In this document: positions 13,401-23,907 of the stretch, one piece after another
Numbering within the stretch: position 1 is the stretch's first letter
Layout: every line of letters starts with the position of its first letter
Assembly (NCBI GenBank): GCA_021613535.1
Contig: CP075495.1
Coordinates: forward strand, 11,842,001-11,906,000
Length of the DNA: 64,000 bases
DNA from: Adineta vaga
Taxonomy: Eukaryota > Rotifera
Direction: 5' to 3'
The notes under the pieces: model-generated
Databases searched by the model: none
What the model saw: only the letters and a program-made list of their open reading frames with translations
What the model was told of the DNA's origin: nothing
Position numbers and translations under genes: made by a program

Positions 13401-14915
13401 ACGTGCTAAAAACATTGCTCGATTCTATCCAGTTACAAAAGATGCTCCTGTAGTTAAACCAGATGTAAATATTGATTGATTTTAATTTTGTCTTTTTCAA
13501 ATCAAAGACAATGATAAATGATTTTCTTCTCCTTGTTCTAGACACCAGGATTGAAACGTAAAACTCGTCATAGTGAAAATCCACCAGTAGAAAGTTCTGT
13601 TGGTTGGGTATTCGATTCTCGTGGTCATCCAACAACAGCAACAGCAACAGCAACAGCAACAACATCTACATCCACGGCAACAACAATGACGACTACAGCA
13701 ACAACTGGAAAACAACGAAGTAATACTACCACTAGTGCAACGTAAGTATTGGTTTTGTAAAGAAAAGAAAAGAAATCTAAACTATATTTTTTTCCTATAT
13801 CTAGAAGTCGTCAACAAGATTATTATGATCAATTTTCATCATCATATAATGATTCTCATTATTGGTATGGTAATAATTATGGTAGTAATTCGAATTTATA
13901 CGATTTTTATGGTTCAACACCTGTGGAAATTCCTCAGTTTCAACATCCATCTCATTCGTTATTACAACAAAATGGTTTTACTCAACAAGTCTATTTAAAA
14001 TACAAGCAACAATGTCTAGATGGTAAAAATATAAGAATTCTTTAATTAATTAGCAATACAAGAGTCTAGTGTTTTGTTTATTGATGAAAGATATTAAGAA
14101 AAAGAAACAATTTGTTTTCTTTTATATTAGAACGAACAAAATGTGGACCTGGTCAGTCCATGGAGATGAATACTCTCTATCGTTTTTGGTCATTTTTCTT
14201 ACGAGAAAATTTCAATCGTCGTATGTACAACGAATTTAAACAATATTCTGTTGACGATGGTAAAACTGGCCATAGGTAAATTTTAAAATTTGTGTTTTAT
14301 CATTAGATTATCATGAAAAATAATATGTGTATCTTTAGATATGGCCTTGAATGTCTATTTCGATTCTATACGTATGGTCTTGAAAAACATTTTCGTCAAG
14401 AAGTATTTGAAGATTTTGAAAATGAAACATTACGTGATTATGAAGCTGGTAAATGATTTTAAAAGAAAAATTTCTTTTTTAAGTCTTATTCGAGATATTT
14501 TGTTTTTACATTAGGACAATTGTATGGATTAGAGAAATTTTGGGCATTTCTTAAATATTCTCGACGAAAACAAAAGATTAATTCAAAACTTGATGAGATT
14601 TTAAAGAGATATAAACGTCTTGAAGATTTTCGTGTTGATGGTGCTTCATTTCCACAACAGTTTTATCCAACAAAATCAGGAATTAAAGTAAAAACGAATA
14701 AAAAATAAACGAATTTTTAGTAAATTTATCTTATTCAGACTGTTCCAGCACCAGAAGCAGTTGCAGCTGCAGCAGCAAAAGAAGCCGCTTCAGAAAATAA
14801 CAGTGATATATCAGCAATGCCCAGTTCATTGAAAACTAGTGGTGAACATTTTCCATCTCGTAATCGTGTTCCACCAAGACAACAGAATCGACGGACCACT
14901 TCAGAACGGTGTTAA
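10459..14915 (+). CDS. LARP1: La-related protein 1 (LARP1), translational regulator of 5'-TOP mRNAs
   Basis: Sixteen exons: 10459-10575, 10647-11094, 11160-11279, 11360-11624, 11681-11825, 11891-12059, 12123-12244, 12308-12802, 12857-13013, 13073-13464, 13542-13741, 13805-14022, 14131-14275, 14339-14448, 14515-14687, 14739-14915. Phases close to 1150 residues, near vertebrate length. LARP1 binds the cap and 5'-TOP motif and links mTORC1 to ribosomal-protein mRNA translation. Visible parts: an N-terminal [10 protein letters not shown] motif; a low-complexity, RGG-like middle; the HTH La module starting [19 protein letters not shown] (about residue 310), with [37 protein letters not shown]; and the C-terminal DM15 cap-binding repeats (about 920-1075), with [31 protein letters not shown] and [16 protein letters not shown]-coded polyGln tracts lie in exons 8 and 10. 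Confidence 0.95.
12318..12384 (+). repeat. CAA/CAG trinucleotide tracts inside LARP1 exon 8
   Basis: Two interrupted CAA runs encode nine and eight glutamines. A third run lies at about 13209-13231 in exon 10. All are in frame, so length changes would alter only the glutamine count. Confidence 0.8.
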
Positions 14916-15502
14916 AAATTTCATTTTCTTTACTTTCCTTCTTGTTTCTCACATGTATGTATATGTGTACAAGGTATCAAACGGTGCGCATGTTTATGTT
15001 TGTGTATGTGTAACTTTATGTTCAGGTTGGGGATTTCGGTTCGTCATAAGTATGCATGTTTTTCCTTCTTTCAAGTTTCTTCGTTTAACTTTCACGTTTT
15101 TCTCTTTGTCACTATGCAGATTATTGATATTACAATTTGATATCGAACTGCTATATTACATTTTTTCCTCTTTCTCTTTTGTTATTGGATTAATCTATTT
15201 CTATTCCTTACGTATATCAGTGTATGTCTTTTTGTCTATGTACATATTGCATCAGTTTGTTACCGTAGTGGATAGGTAGATCAAACCATGATGCATTCTC
15301 GGATCGATGGAGATATGACTCCTCCATGTTTCTCTATGTGTGATGTTTCTTCTTCTTCTTCTTCTTCTTCTTTTGAAAAAAAAACTACTTGCTAATAAAA
15401 AAAAGAGGCCTTGAAAGACAAACAAAAAAATTGAATGTGTTTTGATAAGAAAAAGACAAATGATTAAGATTTTTTTACGTGTTTCTTGTAGAAAAATAAA
15501 TA
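14916..15502. other. LARP1 3' region and prohibitin upstream region
   Basis: Holds the LARP1 3' UTR (T/G-rich, with GTATGTATATGTGT-type runs), a TTC microsatellite at 15347-15373, and a GTTTCTTGTAG 3' splice-like site ending at 15491, only 11 bp before the prohibitin ATG. No other gene seen. Confidence 0.5.
15347..15373. repeat. TTC microsatellite (about 9 units)
   Basis: Uninterrupted TTC trinucleotides between LARP1 and prohibitin. Frames reading through it (poly-Arg, poly-Ser) are artefacts. Confidence 0.9.
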
Positions 15503-16825
15503 ATGGCATCATCTCGTTTATTCAATAGTATTGGTAAGATGAAGAACAGATTTACAGTAGAACTATCCGTCGAATGACAGAAATCAACCATTTCTACAAT
15601 TGAAAGTCAAATGTTTATTTCATAATAGAATTTTTATTTTAATTAGGAAGAATTGGTATTGGTGTGGCACTTGCCGGTGGTATTGTTAATGCGATGCTCT
15701 ATAATGGTACCGAATAGAAAAAAAAACTTCTTAGATTCAAAATCAATCGATGAATTTCTTTTTAGTCGATGGTGGTCATCGGGCTATTATTTTCGATCGT
15801 TTTCAAGGTATAAAACCCGATGTTATTGGCGAAGGAACTCATTTTATGGTTCCATGGCTTCATCGACCAATTGTATTTGATATTCGTACACGTCCAAGAT
15901 CTATTCCATCAGTTACAGGAACAAAAGGTATCAAAGTATTAATAAAAAAATAGATACTTTCATTAGCTTCAATGATATTATTATTATAGATTTACAAACA
16001 ATTAATATTACTTTACGTATTCTCTATCGGCCAGATGCTGCATTTTTACCGAAAATTTTTACAAATTTGGGTTTAGATTACGAGGAACGTGTATTACCAT
16101 CAATTACGAATGAAGTTTTAAAATCTGTTGTCGTAAGTCATGAACTTTTATCTTTGTTACAAGATTATTTGAAATGATATATTCAATCAATTTAGGCTCA
16201 ATTTGATGCAATCGAATTGATTACACAACGTACACTTATTTCACAACGTGTTAGTGAATTATTAACGGCACGTGCTGCCCAATTTGGTTTATTACTTGAT
16301 GATATTTCCATTGTAAGTAAATTTAAAATAGCTTTGTTTCAAATAGAACTATAATGCTCTCTTGATTAGACTCATTTAAGTTTTGGACCTGAATTTACTA
16401 GTGCTGTTGAATTAAAACAAGTAGCACAACAAGATGCTGAAAAACAACGATTTTTAGTCGAAAAGGTAGATTGAAAGTGAATAACACTACTCTGAGAATT
16501 CATCATTTTTTTAAACTAATTTATATATGTATGATATAGGCTGAACAAAGCCGTCAAGCTAATGTTATTGCTGCTGAAGGTGATGCCCGTGCGGCTGATT
16601 TAATCGGTAAAGCACTAGGCGAAGCTGGCGATGGTTCGTATCCTTTTTTTCTTCTTCATTCACTGTTCATTTTATCTTCTCATTCATTCAAATCTAGGTT
16701 TAATTGAACTTCGACGTATTGAAGCAGCTGAAGATATTGCTAATCAATTAGCTAGATCACGAAATATAGTTTATTTACCTCACGGTCCACAAATGTTATT
16801 GAACATCTCAGCAGCCGGTCAATAG
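15503..16825 (+). CDS. PHB1: Prohibitin-1 (inner mitochondrial membrane scaffold)
   Basis: Eight exons: 15503-15533, 15647-15706, 15766-15927, 15990-16132, 16196-16312, 16370-16465, 16540-16633, 16698-16825. Phases close to 276 residues, the usual family size. Prohibitin-1 forms ring complexes with prohibitin-2 in the inner mitochondrial membrane and supports m-AAA protease and respiratory complex stability. Visible: N-terminal membrane anchor [17 protein letters not shown], then the SPFH/band-7 domain with [50 protein letters not shown], and the C-terminal coiled coil ([30 protein letters not shown]) ending in [12 protein letters not shown]. Exon 7 uses a GTTCGT donor. The partner PHB2 is not in the window. 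Confidence 0.96.
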
Positions 16826-17012
16826 AATATCGTCTTGATTTCTCAATCGAATGAGATCTATTAGAAAAGAAAGACACCTTCGGTTCTTGTAGTCGCATAT
16901 TTATAACATTATTGATAGAAAAATACTTTTGTTTCTCCTATTGATAAAGAACCTGTTTTCTAATTCGATCAAAGGTTTTCTAGATGCTATATAAGATAAG
17001 AAATCGTCTAAA

Positions 17013-18326
17013 ATGACTAGTTTAGATTCACTTTTTCGTCGTTTAATTACGCTCAGTCATTTATACGTGGTTGGGGAAATCCGTTACATTTACAAGAACT
17101 TTGTGCTAATCGACGTGAAAAAGTAGCTATACGAAGTGAATGTTTAAAACTTGTGCCAGCAGAAAGTATTCAAGAAAATACGATTCAAATTGTTAAACAA
17201 GAAACTAAGGGTGATCGACTTTACTTAAATGCAAAATTTCAATCGCCACTTGCTAAACTTTATCCACATTTGGTAAGAAAATAATCATCAGTAATTTATT
17301 CATTTCTATGATCAACTGCTTTTTTTATTAATATCATAAATAGGTTCCGACAGAAGTAGCAACAGCACATTTTCAACTGGTTTTACCACATGATCATCGT
17401 TTAGGTATCGATTCAATTCCAATCGGTATTTGTTATCCTGGAACAGGTGATCAAGGTTATAATCGACGACGACTTCTTACTGCCAATCCATTGATAAAAC
17501 AATATCGTGTTGGTTCAATTATTCTTGAAAATCCTTATTATGGATTACGCAAACCATACCATCAAAATCGTTCATCACTTTTCTATGTTACAGATCTGTT
17601 AGTTATGGGTGGTGCGCTCATGTTAGAAACGATTGCTCTATTACATTGGTGTCAAAAAATGAAACTAACACCAGCTATTTTGCATGGATTTTCTCTTGGT
17701 GGACATATGGCTTCTTTAGCATTCACTGTGTAAGCTTGAATAAAACTAAAAATCGATTTTAGTTTTTAAAAGAGATTGTCTATAAATTTTGTAGTTGGTC
17801 CGGTCCATTGTCTCTTTTATCATGTGCATCGTGGTCAACAAGTTCAACAGCATTTTGTGATGGAGTACTTTCACGTTCTATTCCATGGTCTCTATTAAAA
17901 AAACAATTCTATGAAAATAAGGCTTATCAAACATTTTATGAATATTTACGTGATGGAAAAAAATCAACGCAATCAAATTTAATTGTTGCCGATCCTGTGA
18001 AAGATATGATGCGTTTATTAATGGATGAATTTACATCTTTAGAAAACTATGCACGTCCTGTTGAATCGAATATTCCAAATGCAATGTTCATCGTTGGTTC
18101 ACATGATGGATATGTATTACGAAATGGTATACCTGATATGAGTGATCTTTGGCCTGGTTGTCTTGTGCGATATATTCCCTATGGTCATATCAGTGCATTT
18201 CTATTCAATCAATCTCTTTTTCATCATGCAATAGCTGAAATGTTACAAAGACAACAACCCAATGTAAAACTGAAGAAAAATCCTATTATTCCACCTGTAA
18301 CTATTAATACAACGACTAATACTTAA
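17013..18326 (+). CDS. ABHD18: ABHD18-like alpha/beta-hydrolase, with one-base frame break near the N-terminus
   Basis: Exons 17013-17272, 17344-17729 and 17795-18326. Similarity to animal ABHD18 covers the whole length: RGWGNP, PGTGDQGYNRRRLL, ENPYYGLRKPYHQNRSSL, DLLVMGGALMLE, the nucleophile-elbow-like GFSLGGHMASLAF, SWSTSSTAFCDGVLSRSIPW, and the C-terminal WPGCLVRYIPYGHISAFLF with a likely catalytic His. The expected size is about 392 residues. The first exon starts in one frame (MTSLDSLFRRLITLS) and continues in another from FIRGWG on; exactly one base is missing around 17059-17064, where CATTTA would need one more T. No intron can fill so short a gap and no other nearby Met is in frame, so translation from 17013 would not reach the hydrolase domain as read. 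A CTAG 3' splice-like site ends at 16983. Substrate is unknown in the family. Confidence 0.85.
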
Positions 18327-18607
18327 AAACATTTGTTTATGTACATATATTTTCTTTCTTCAAAAACCAAACCGGACGAAATGTATTGAGTTCTCTCTTT
18401 TTTTTCCTCCTCTGCTATTCTGTTTAACGATAAGTAAAACCCAGTGTTTATTTTAGTTCGAATATCAACTAAGATAATAAAATGGTGTGTTGATATAAAT
18501 TTTTGTATTTCTACACAAGCTCAAATTTCTTTTGTATTTTAGAATAAAAACAAATTCTCAAAGAGAATGATCTGAATTTTAATTTGTATATAAATAATCT
18601 GTTTATA

Positions 18608-20151
18608 ATGGCACAAAATATTATAGTACAAGTAGGGCAATGTGGTTCACAAATTGGTTGTCGATTTTGGGATTTAGCTTTACGCGAACATGCTTCACTC
18701 ATTTCACCAACCAATTCAAAAAAATGTATTTATGATGCCTCAATGAATGCGTTCTTTCGTAATATTGATTCAACAAAAAATACTTCATTATCTTATCCAT
18801 CACCGATTCATACGTTGAAAGCACGTGCTGTTCTTGTTGATATGGAAGAAGGTGTACTTCGTTCAATTCTTGCCAGTCCATTACGAGATTTATTCGAAGG
18901 TGAACAATTTATACGTGATGTTAGTGGTGCTGGAAATAATTGGGCTGTTGGAAATCGATTTTATGGAGAAAAATATCGAGATATTTTAAGTGAAGAAATT
19001 CGTCGACAAGCAGAACAATGTGATTCATTACAAAGTTTTATGCTTCTACATTCTATGGTGAGCTGAGAGGGTGAGTGTATGTTAAACTTACTAACTTAAT
19101 CAAATGATCTATTAGAAGAAATACATATATACATACATAGAAGTTCAAAAATTTGATGAGAATATTCTTATTTTAGGGTGGAGGAACTGGCAGTGGTCTT
19201 GGTACATTTATTTTATCTTTATTAGATGAAATGTATCCGAAAGTATGTCGTATTGTTACACCAGTTTATCCATCGAAAGATGATGATGTTATAACATCAC
19301 CTTACAATTCTGTTCTTGCTACACGTGAATTAACTGAACATGCAGATTGTGTTATACCTGTAGATAATGATTCATTAATTGATATTGTTTCACGTTGTGA
19401 TAGTTCAACCAAAATCAAAGATGATGGTCGACGTCCATTCGATTCTATGAATACAATTGTTGCTAATTTACTTTTGAATCTAACGTCATCATCACGTTTT
19501 GATGGTCCATTAAATGTTGATTTAAGTGAAATACCAATGAATCTTGTTCCATATCCTCGAATGCATTATTTAATTAGTTCACAAGTACCAGCACCATTTA
19601 AAACATCAACAACAAATTCATCAATACCACGAAATATAAATCAAATTTTTCGTGATGCACTTTCTCCACATTTTCAAACATTACGTGTTCGACCTCAAAT
19701 AGACGGTGTTTATATTGCTTGTGGAATGATTTTACGTAGTAAAACAATTCAAATGTCTGAAATTCGTCGTAATATTGATTTATTAAAATTAAAACATATG
19801 AAGTTTGTTAAATGGAATGAAGATGGATGGAAAATTGGTTTATGTGTTGTTCCACCTAATGGTTTACCATATTCATTATTAACTTTAGCAAATAATACAT
19901 GTATAAAAGAAACATTTATTGAATTAAAAGAACGTTTTACATCATTGTATCGTCGAAAAGCACACGTTCATCATTATACAGATCATATTGAATTGAATGA
20001 TTTTGAACAAGCACGTGAAAATTTAAATCAATTAATTGAAGAATATAAACAAATTGAAAAGACAAGTGGATTATTAGATACAACAGAAAATGAAAATTTA
20101 TCATCAACAACGACAACAACGAATATTCCTCGTTTGAATATTTTATCTTAA
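18608..20151 (+). CDS. TUBE1: Epsilon-tubulin
   Basis: Exons 18608-19057 and 19177-20151 join to 474 residues, the length of animal epsilon-tubulin. It is needed for triplet microtubules and appendages of centrioles and basal bodies. Diagnostic features: N-terminal VQVGQCGSQIGCRFWDLALREHA, the insertion region with FFRNIDS, LKARAVLVDMEEGV, GNNWAVGNRFYG, tubulin signature GGGTGSGLGTF at the start of exon 2, DDVITSPYNSVLATRELTEHADCV, NIVANLLLNLTSS, NLVPYPRMHYL and LANNTCIKETFIELKERF. The single intron falls just before the GGGTGSG phosphate loop. A pyrimidine-rich 3' splice-like site ends at 18542. Presence of this gene fits a ciliated animal. A frame overlapping 18511-18714 on the other strand is a shadow. 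Confidence 0.95.
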
Positions 20152-20250
20152 AAACAAATATTTTATGTTCACTTGTTAGGATCATTTTTCCTCTTTCGTT
20201 TCTTACTTATCTTATCTTATCTTGTCTATAAATATGTCGAACTAATTATT

Positions 20251-20264
20251 TCATTTGTCTTCAG
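20251..20264 (+). promoter_or_regulatory. 3' splice-like site abutting the acid ceramidase start codon
   Basis: TCATTTGTCTTCAG is followed directly by the ATG at 20265, and the epsilon-tubulin stop is only 113 bp upstream. The sequence is a near-ideal acceptor with no obvious donor in the short spacer, which suits spliced-leader trans-splicing. Confidence 0.45.
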
Positions 20265-21886
20265 ATGAAAATGTTTCGAACAATCGTCATTTTAGTCGCT
20301 ATTTTTTCCATTCAAGGCATTGTATGTATTGATATCTATGAAGAAGAAAAAACAATGAATTCCAATCGCGATTTTTCTCTATTAAGCTCGGTGAACAATG
20401 TTTAAATGATCAATGGCCACCAAAATCAGATCGTATAGTACCAACACATGTAGTTAATCTAGATTTACCACCTACTGAACGATGGAAAGAAGTTGCAACA
20501 ATCTATAAACCTGCAGTAAGACAAATTTGATTTTTTCATGTTATTTTTGCTATAAACTAATTCAATTTAGATCATTGACTTGGTTGATTATATCAAAAAA
20601 TTTGTTCTATCAATATCACCTGAATTACAATTTCTAATTAGTCTTGTTGATACTAAACTGGTAAAGTTCTCTGTTGAAAATTTTGTCTATCAATAATATC
20701 TTTATTTCATAGCCTGCCATGGCTGATACATTACCAGCACCGTATGGTGATGAAATGAAAGGTATTAGTCAAGCAACTGGAGTACCATTGGGTAAGAAAG
20801 ATTTGATAGATCAATATGATAAGAAGAAAACTTTTTCTTTTAAATTTCAAGGTGAAATTGTTTTGTATAATATTTTCTATGAAATTTTTACATTATGTAC
20901 ATCAATTGTGGCACAAGATCAAAATGGGAATATTCTTCATGGACGAAATCTTGATTTTGGACTTTTATTAGGGTAAAATTTAGAAGAAAAGAATTTCAAT
21001 TTCTCTATGATAGAACTTTTAAATCTAGTTGGGATATGTTAAATAATACTTGGACACTATCAGAAAAATTACGTCCATTAATTACACAAATAAATTTCAC
21101 ACAAAATGGTCAAGTTCTATTCAAAATCACGAGTTTTGCTGGGTAGATTCAATCTTTCATTTTTCATTGTATACATTCTTCTTCTATTTTACAGTTATAT
21201 TGGTGTTATAACAGGTATTCGACCCGGTGTTTTCAGTATTTCAATGAATGAACGTTATGGTCTTAAAGGTGGCTATATCGGTTTAATTGAATGGATATTT
21301 AATATCAATCGTAAACAGTCATTTGTTACATTTGCTATGCGTGATATGTTAACAACAGCAGAAAGTTATGATCAAGCAGTTAAATATTTAGCTGAAGTTA
21401 AACTTTCAGCTCCCTGTTATTATATTCTTGCTGGACCAAAAGCAGGACAAGTAAGACTAGATTTTCTTTGTGACAATAGATAACGAACGAATAACAATTA
21501 TTATTCCAGGGTGTGATTATAACTCGATCACGTAATGGATCAGATGATATTAAAGCATTGGGTAAAGATAATCTTTGGTTTTTAATTGAAACGAATTATG
21601 ATAATTGGAAAAAACCACCTTTTTATGATGATCGTGTCACACCATGTATCAAATGTATGCAAACAAAAGGAGAAAATCAAGTTACATTTGAATCATTATT
21701 TAATGTTTTTTCATCACGACCCATGCTCAATAAAGTAAAACCTATTCATATTTTTTTTATTGCAAAACAATTTATTTGTTACTTTAGTTAACTGTATATA
21801 CAGCTTTGATGGAACCAGCAACTGGTCGTTTGGAATCTTATTGGCAATATTGTCGTGATGAGGATGCACCATGTGCACCTTGGTAG
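20265..21886 (+). CDS. ASAH1: Acid ceramidase (ASAH1-like N-acylsphingosine amidohydrolase)
   Basis: Nine exons: 20265-20321, 20387-20515, 20571-20660, 20713-20791, 20852-20972, 21029-21142, 21195-21450, 21510-21734, 21788-21886; phases close to 389 residues (human about 395). It is a lysosomal enzyme that splits ceramide into sphingosine and fatty acid, made as a precursor that cleaves itself at a cysteine. Visible: signal peptide [19 protein letters not shown], the alpha-subunit with [12 protein letters not shown], nucleophile Cys at about residue 134 in EIFTLCTSI, then [57 protein letters not shown] and [12 protein letters not shown]-acylethanolamine acid amidase is a close relative, but length and motifs favour acid ceramidase. 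Confidence 0.93.
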
Positions 21887-22533
21887 ATTGATCAATCGTT
21901 GTTTTTATCTACTTATTGACTTTCATATTTCTAATTCTATTCAATTTGTATTTTGTGATGTAAAAGTTTGTTTTTTTCATTCATTCCATATTTTCTTATT
22001 CGTCTTTCGTTATGCATGACTTTATTATAAATGTAATTTTCTCCAAATATTATGGACTCTTTTTTGCATACAATAAAGTTAAAAATTAATTCCAATTCAA
22101 TGGATTAATTGGATATTTAATACAAGCATCAAACAAATTCTCTCATATAAATAAAAGTTTGATATAATTTCTCCGATGAGTAATATATCATGATCATCAA
22201 GTTGACGTATTGTCTATATTAGATTAATGGATAATATGCGATGGTTAAATAGGCACGTAGAAAACATATTTTTCTATAATAACCAAAATACTATCTATTA
22301 TCGATAATCATCTGATACCATTATATATAACATGTTAGTTCATATGTTTTTGATAGCAATATGTACCTATTGCAGTAAGATATATAAGTTCTAAAGTATA
22401 GAAAATTAACTGTTCGATTTATATTTTATTCTTCTTTTTATTTCTTAAACAAATATGATCTTAATCCATAAAACTGTTTGCTGTTGTTATTTGCAGAAGA
22501 ACAAGCCAACAAGAACTGTTAAATAAAATTCAT
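21887..22533. other. Convergent 3' region of ASAH1 and RPL10
   Basis: The 3' ends of acid ceramidase (+) and RPL10 (-) face each other here. AATAAA near 22070 serves the plus strand, and TTTATT-type signals near 22425 and 22520 may serve the minus strand. No gene seen. Confidence 0.5.
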
Positions 22534-23244
22534 TTAAACGTGTTGTCGTTTTTTCCATTGATCAAGTGGGCCATGGTTAGGTAAATACTTAACATTGGCA
22601 CCATCGTATTGTAGTTGTCCTTTTTGTAACAAAGTATCATAATCTTCTCGAGTAAATTTTGTAAAACCCCATTTATCCGAAACGAAGATTTTTTGACGGC
22701 CTGGAAATTTGAATTTGGCACGACGTAAAGCTTCAATAGTTTGAGCCTTATGTTGATCTTTGACACGAGCGGACATGATAACTTGACCGATGTTGACACG
22801 AGCAACTGTACCTAATGGTTTACCAAAGGCACCACGCATACCTGTTTGTAAACGATCGGCACCGGCACATGATAACATTTTATTGATACGAATAACGTGA
22901 AATGGATGAACTCGCATACGAATATGAAATGCATCTTTGCCACAATGTTTAACTAAATATTTGTTAGCACAGATACGTCCAGCTTCGAGTGCTTCACTAG
23001 ACAATTGTTCATATTCATCAGAAACAAGATGAACACATAATGGAAATTCATCAACACGTGCTCTTTTTCGACCTAAATCGAAAATTCGAATTTTTGGATC
23101 TGGAACACCACGGCAAAAACGAGATTTTGGCTAAAAGAAAATAAAGAGAACATAGTCTTCTTATGATTATGATATTGAAATGAAATAACTTACATATGGC
23201 TTGTTTTTGCAATAACGATAGCATCGGGCAGGTCGTCGACCCAT
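22534..23244 (-). CDS. RPL10: 60S ribosomal protein uL16 (RPL10)
   Basis: Two exons on the minus strand, 23244-23194 and 23130-22534, give 215 residues (family 214). uL16 joins the large subunit late and is needed for subunit joining and P-site function. Sequence begins [33 protein letters not shown] and contains [23 protein letters not shown] before [11 protein letters not shown], the conserved P-site loop region, then [12 protein letters not shown] and [18 protein letters not shown]. The one 63-nt intron follows codon 17. A fragment of the same gene in another frame (22530-22805) is a shadow. Confidence 0.97.
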
Positions 23245-23907
23245 TTTTGTTTTTACTTAATTTATCTTGAAATAAAAATTCTCAATTAATATTTATTTAG
23301 TTTAGAAATTTCGACAGAAAGAAACACCTTATATACGAAATAAAAATAAATAAATAAGATAAAAATGCACCGTCATCTTGACTGTTCAAGAATCTATGAC
23401 TCTATTCTCTACCACCATCATGATGAAAATGTATACTGTAACACATTTACGCAGATGATTTCTCGAGAAAAATCTTCATCATCATAAAGGTTTGACGATT
23501 ATTTTTGATTGGTTCTTGAATATGAATCTTTTCCAAGAGAATCTCTTTTGCGTATCTTATATTTTTGCATGAGTAAAACATTTCCTAATAAATAATATTT
23601 CATTGGTTAGAAGTTTCTAACCAATTATATTTACTTATTTATTATGAGTGTTGATGATATGATAATCTATTGCCAGTCGTCGTCTGCCATTGATTCATTC
23701 ATTCAGGCAGATAGCCTGCAAAGGTCGGTGTATGAGTGAGTTACTTATGATATACGATAGTAGTATGTTAAAGTCGTCGATGTAATCCATCTATTTGCTG
23801 TATTGTTCGATACACTCCAGGTGAGTACATATTTGTTAAAGAAAACAACAAAGGCAAGATTTTTTCCCTCTAAGCGTAGAGCATTTAACCTTGCCATTAA
23901 TCATTGT
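23245..23907. other. Divergent promoter region between RPL10 and the LENG9-like gene
   Basis: The 5' ends of RPL10 (-) and the LENG9-like gene (+) are about 660 bp apart, so this interval must hold both promoters. It carries a TATATAAGG-like box on the minus strand near 23328-23335. No coding feature is supported; an in-frame ATG at 23803 could extend the downstream protein by 35 residues. Confidence 0.4.

Noticed and set aside
13399-13745. Minus-strand poly-Leu and poly-Cys frames inside LARP1
   Set aside because: Antisense shadows of the CAA/ACA-rich coding exons of LARP1.
15252-15512. Minus-strand frame with poly-Arg over the TTC repeat
   Set aside because: Driven by the microsatellite and overlaps the prohibitin start.
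17013-17070. Explaining the ABHD18 frame change by a mini-intron ending at GCTCAG
   Set aside because: The only GT upstream within the conserved stretch would give an intron of about 16 nt, and the residues on both sides align without a gap to the family.
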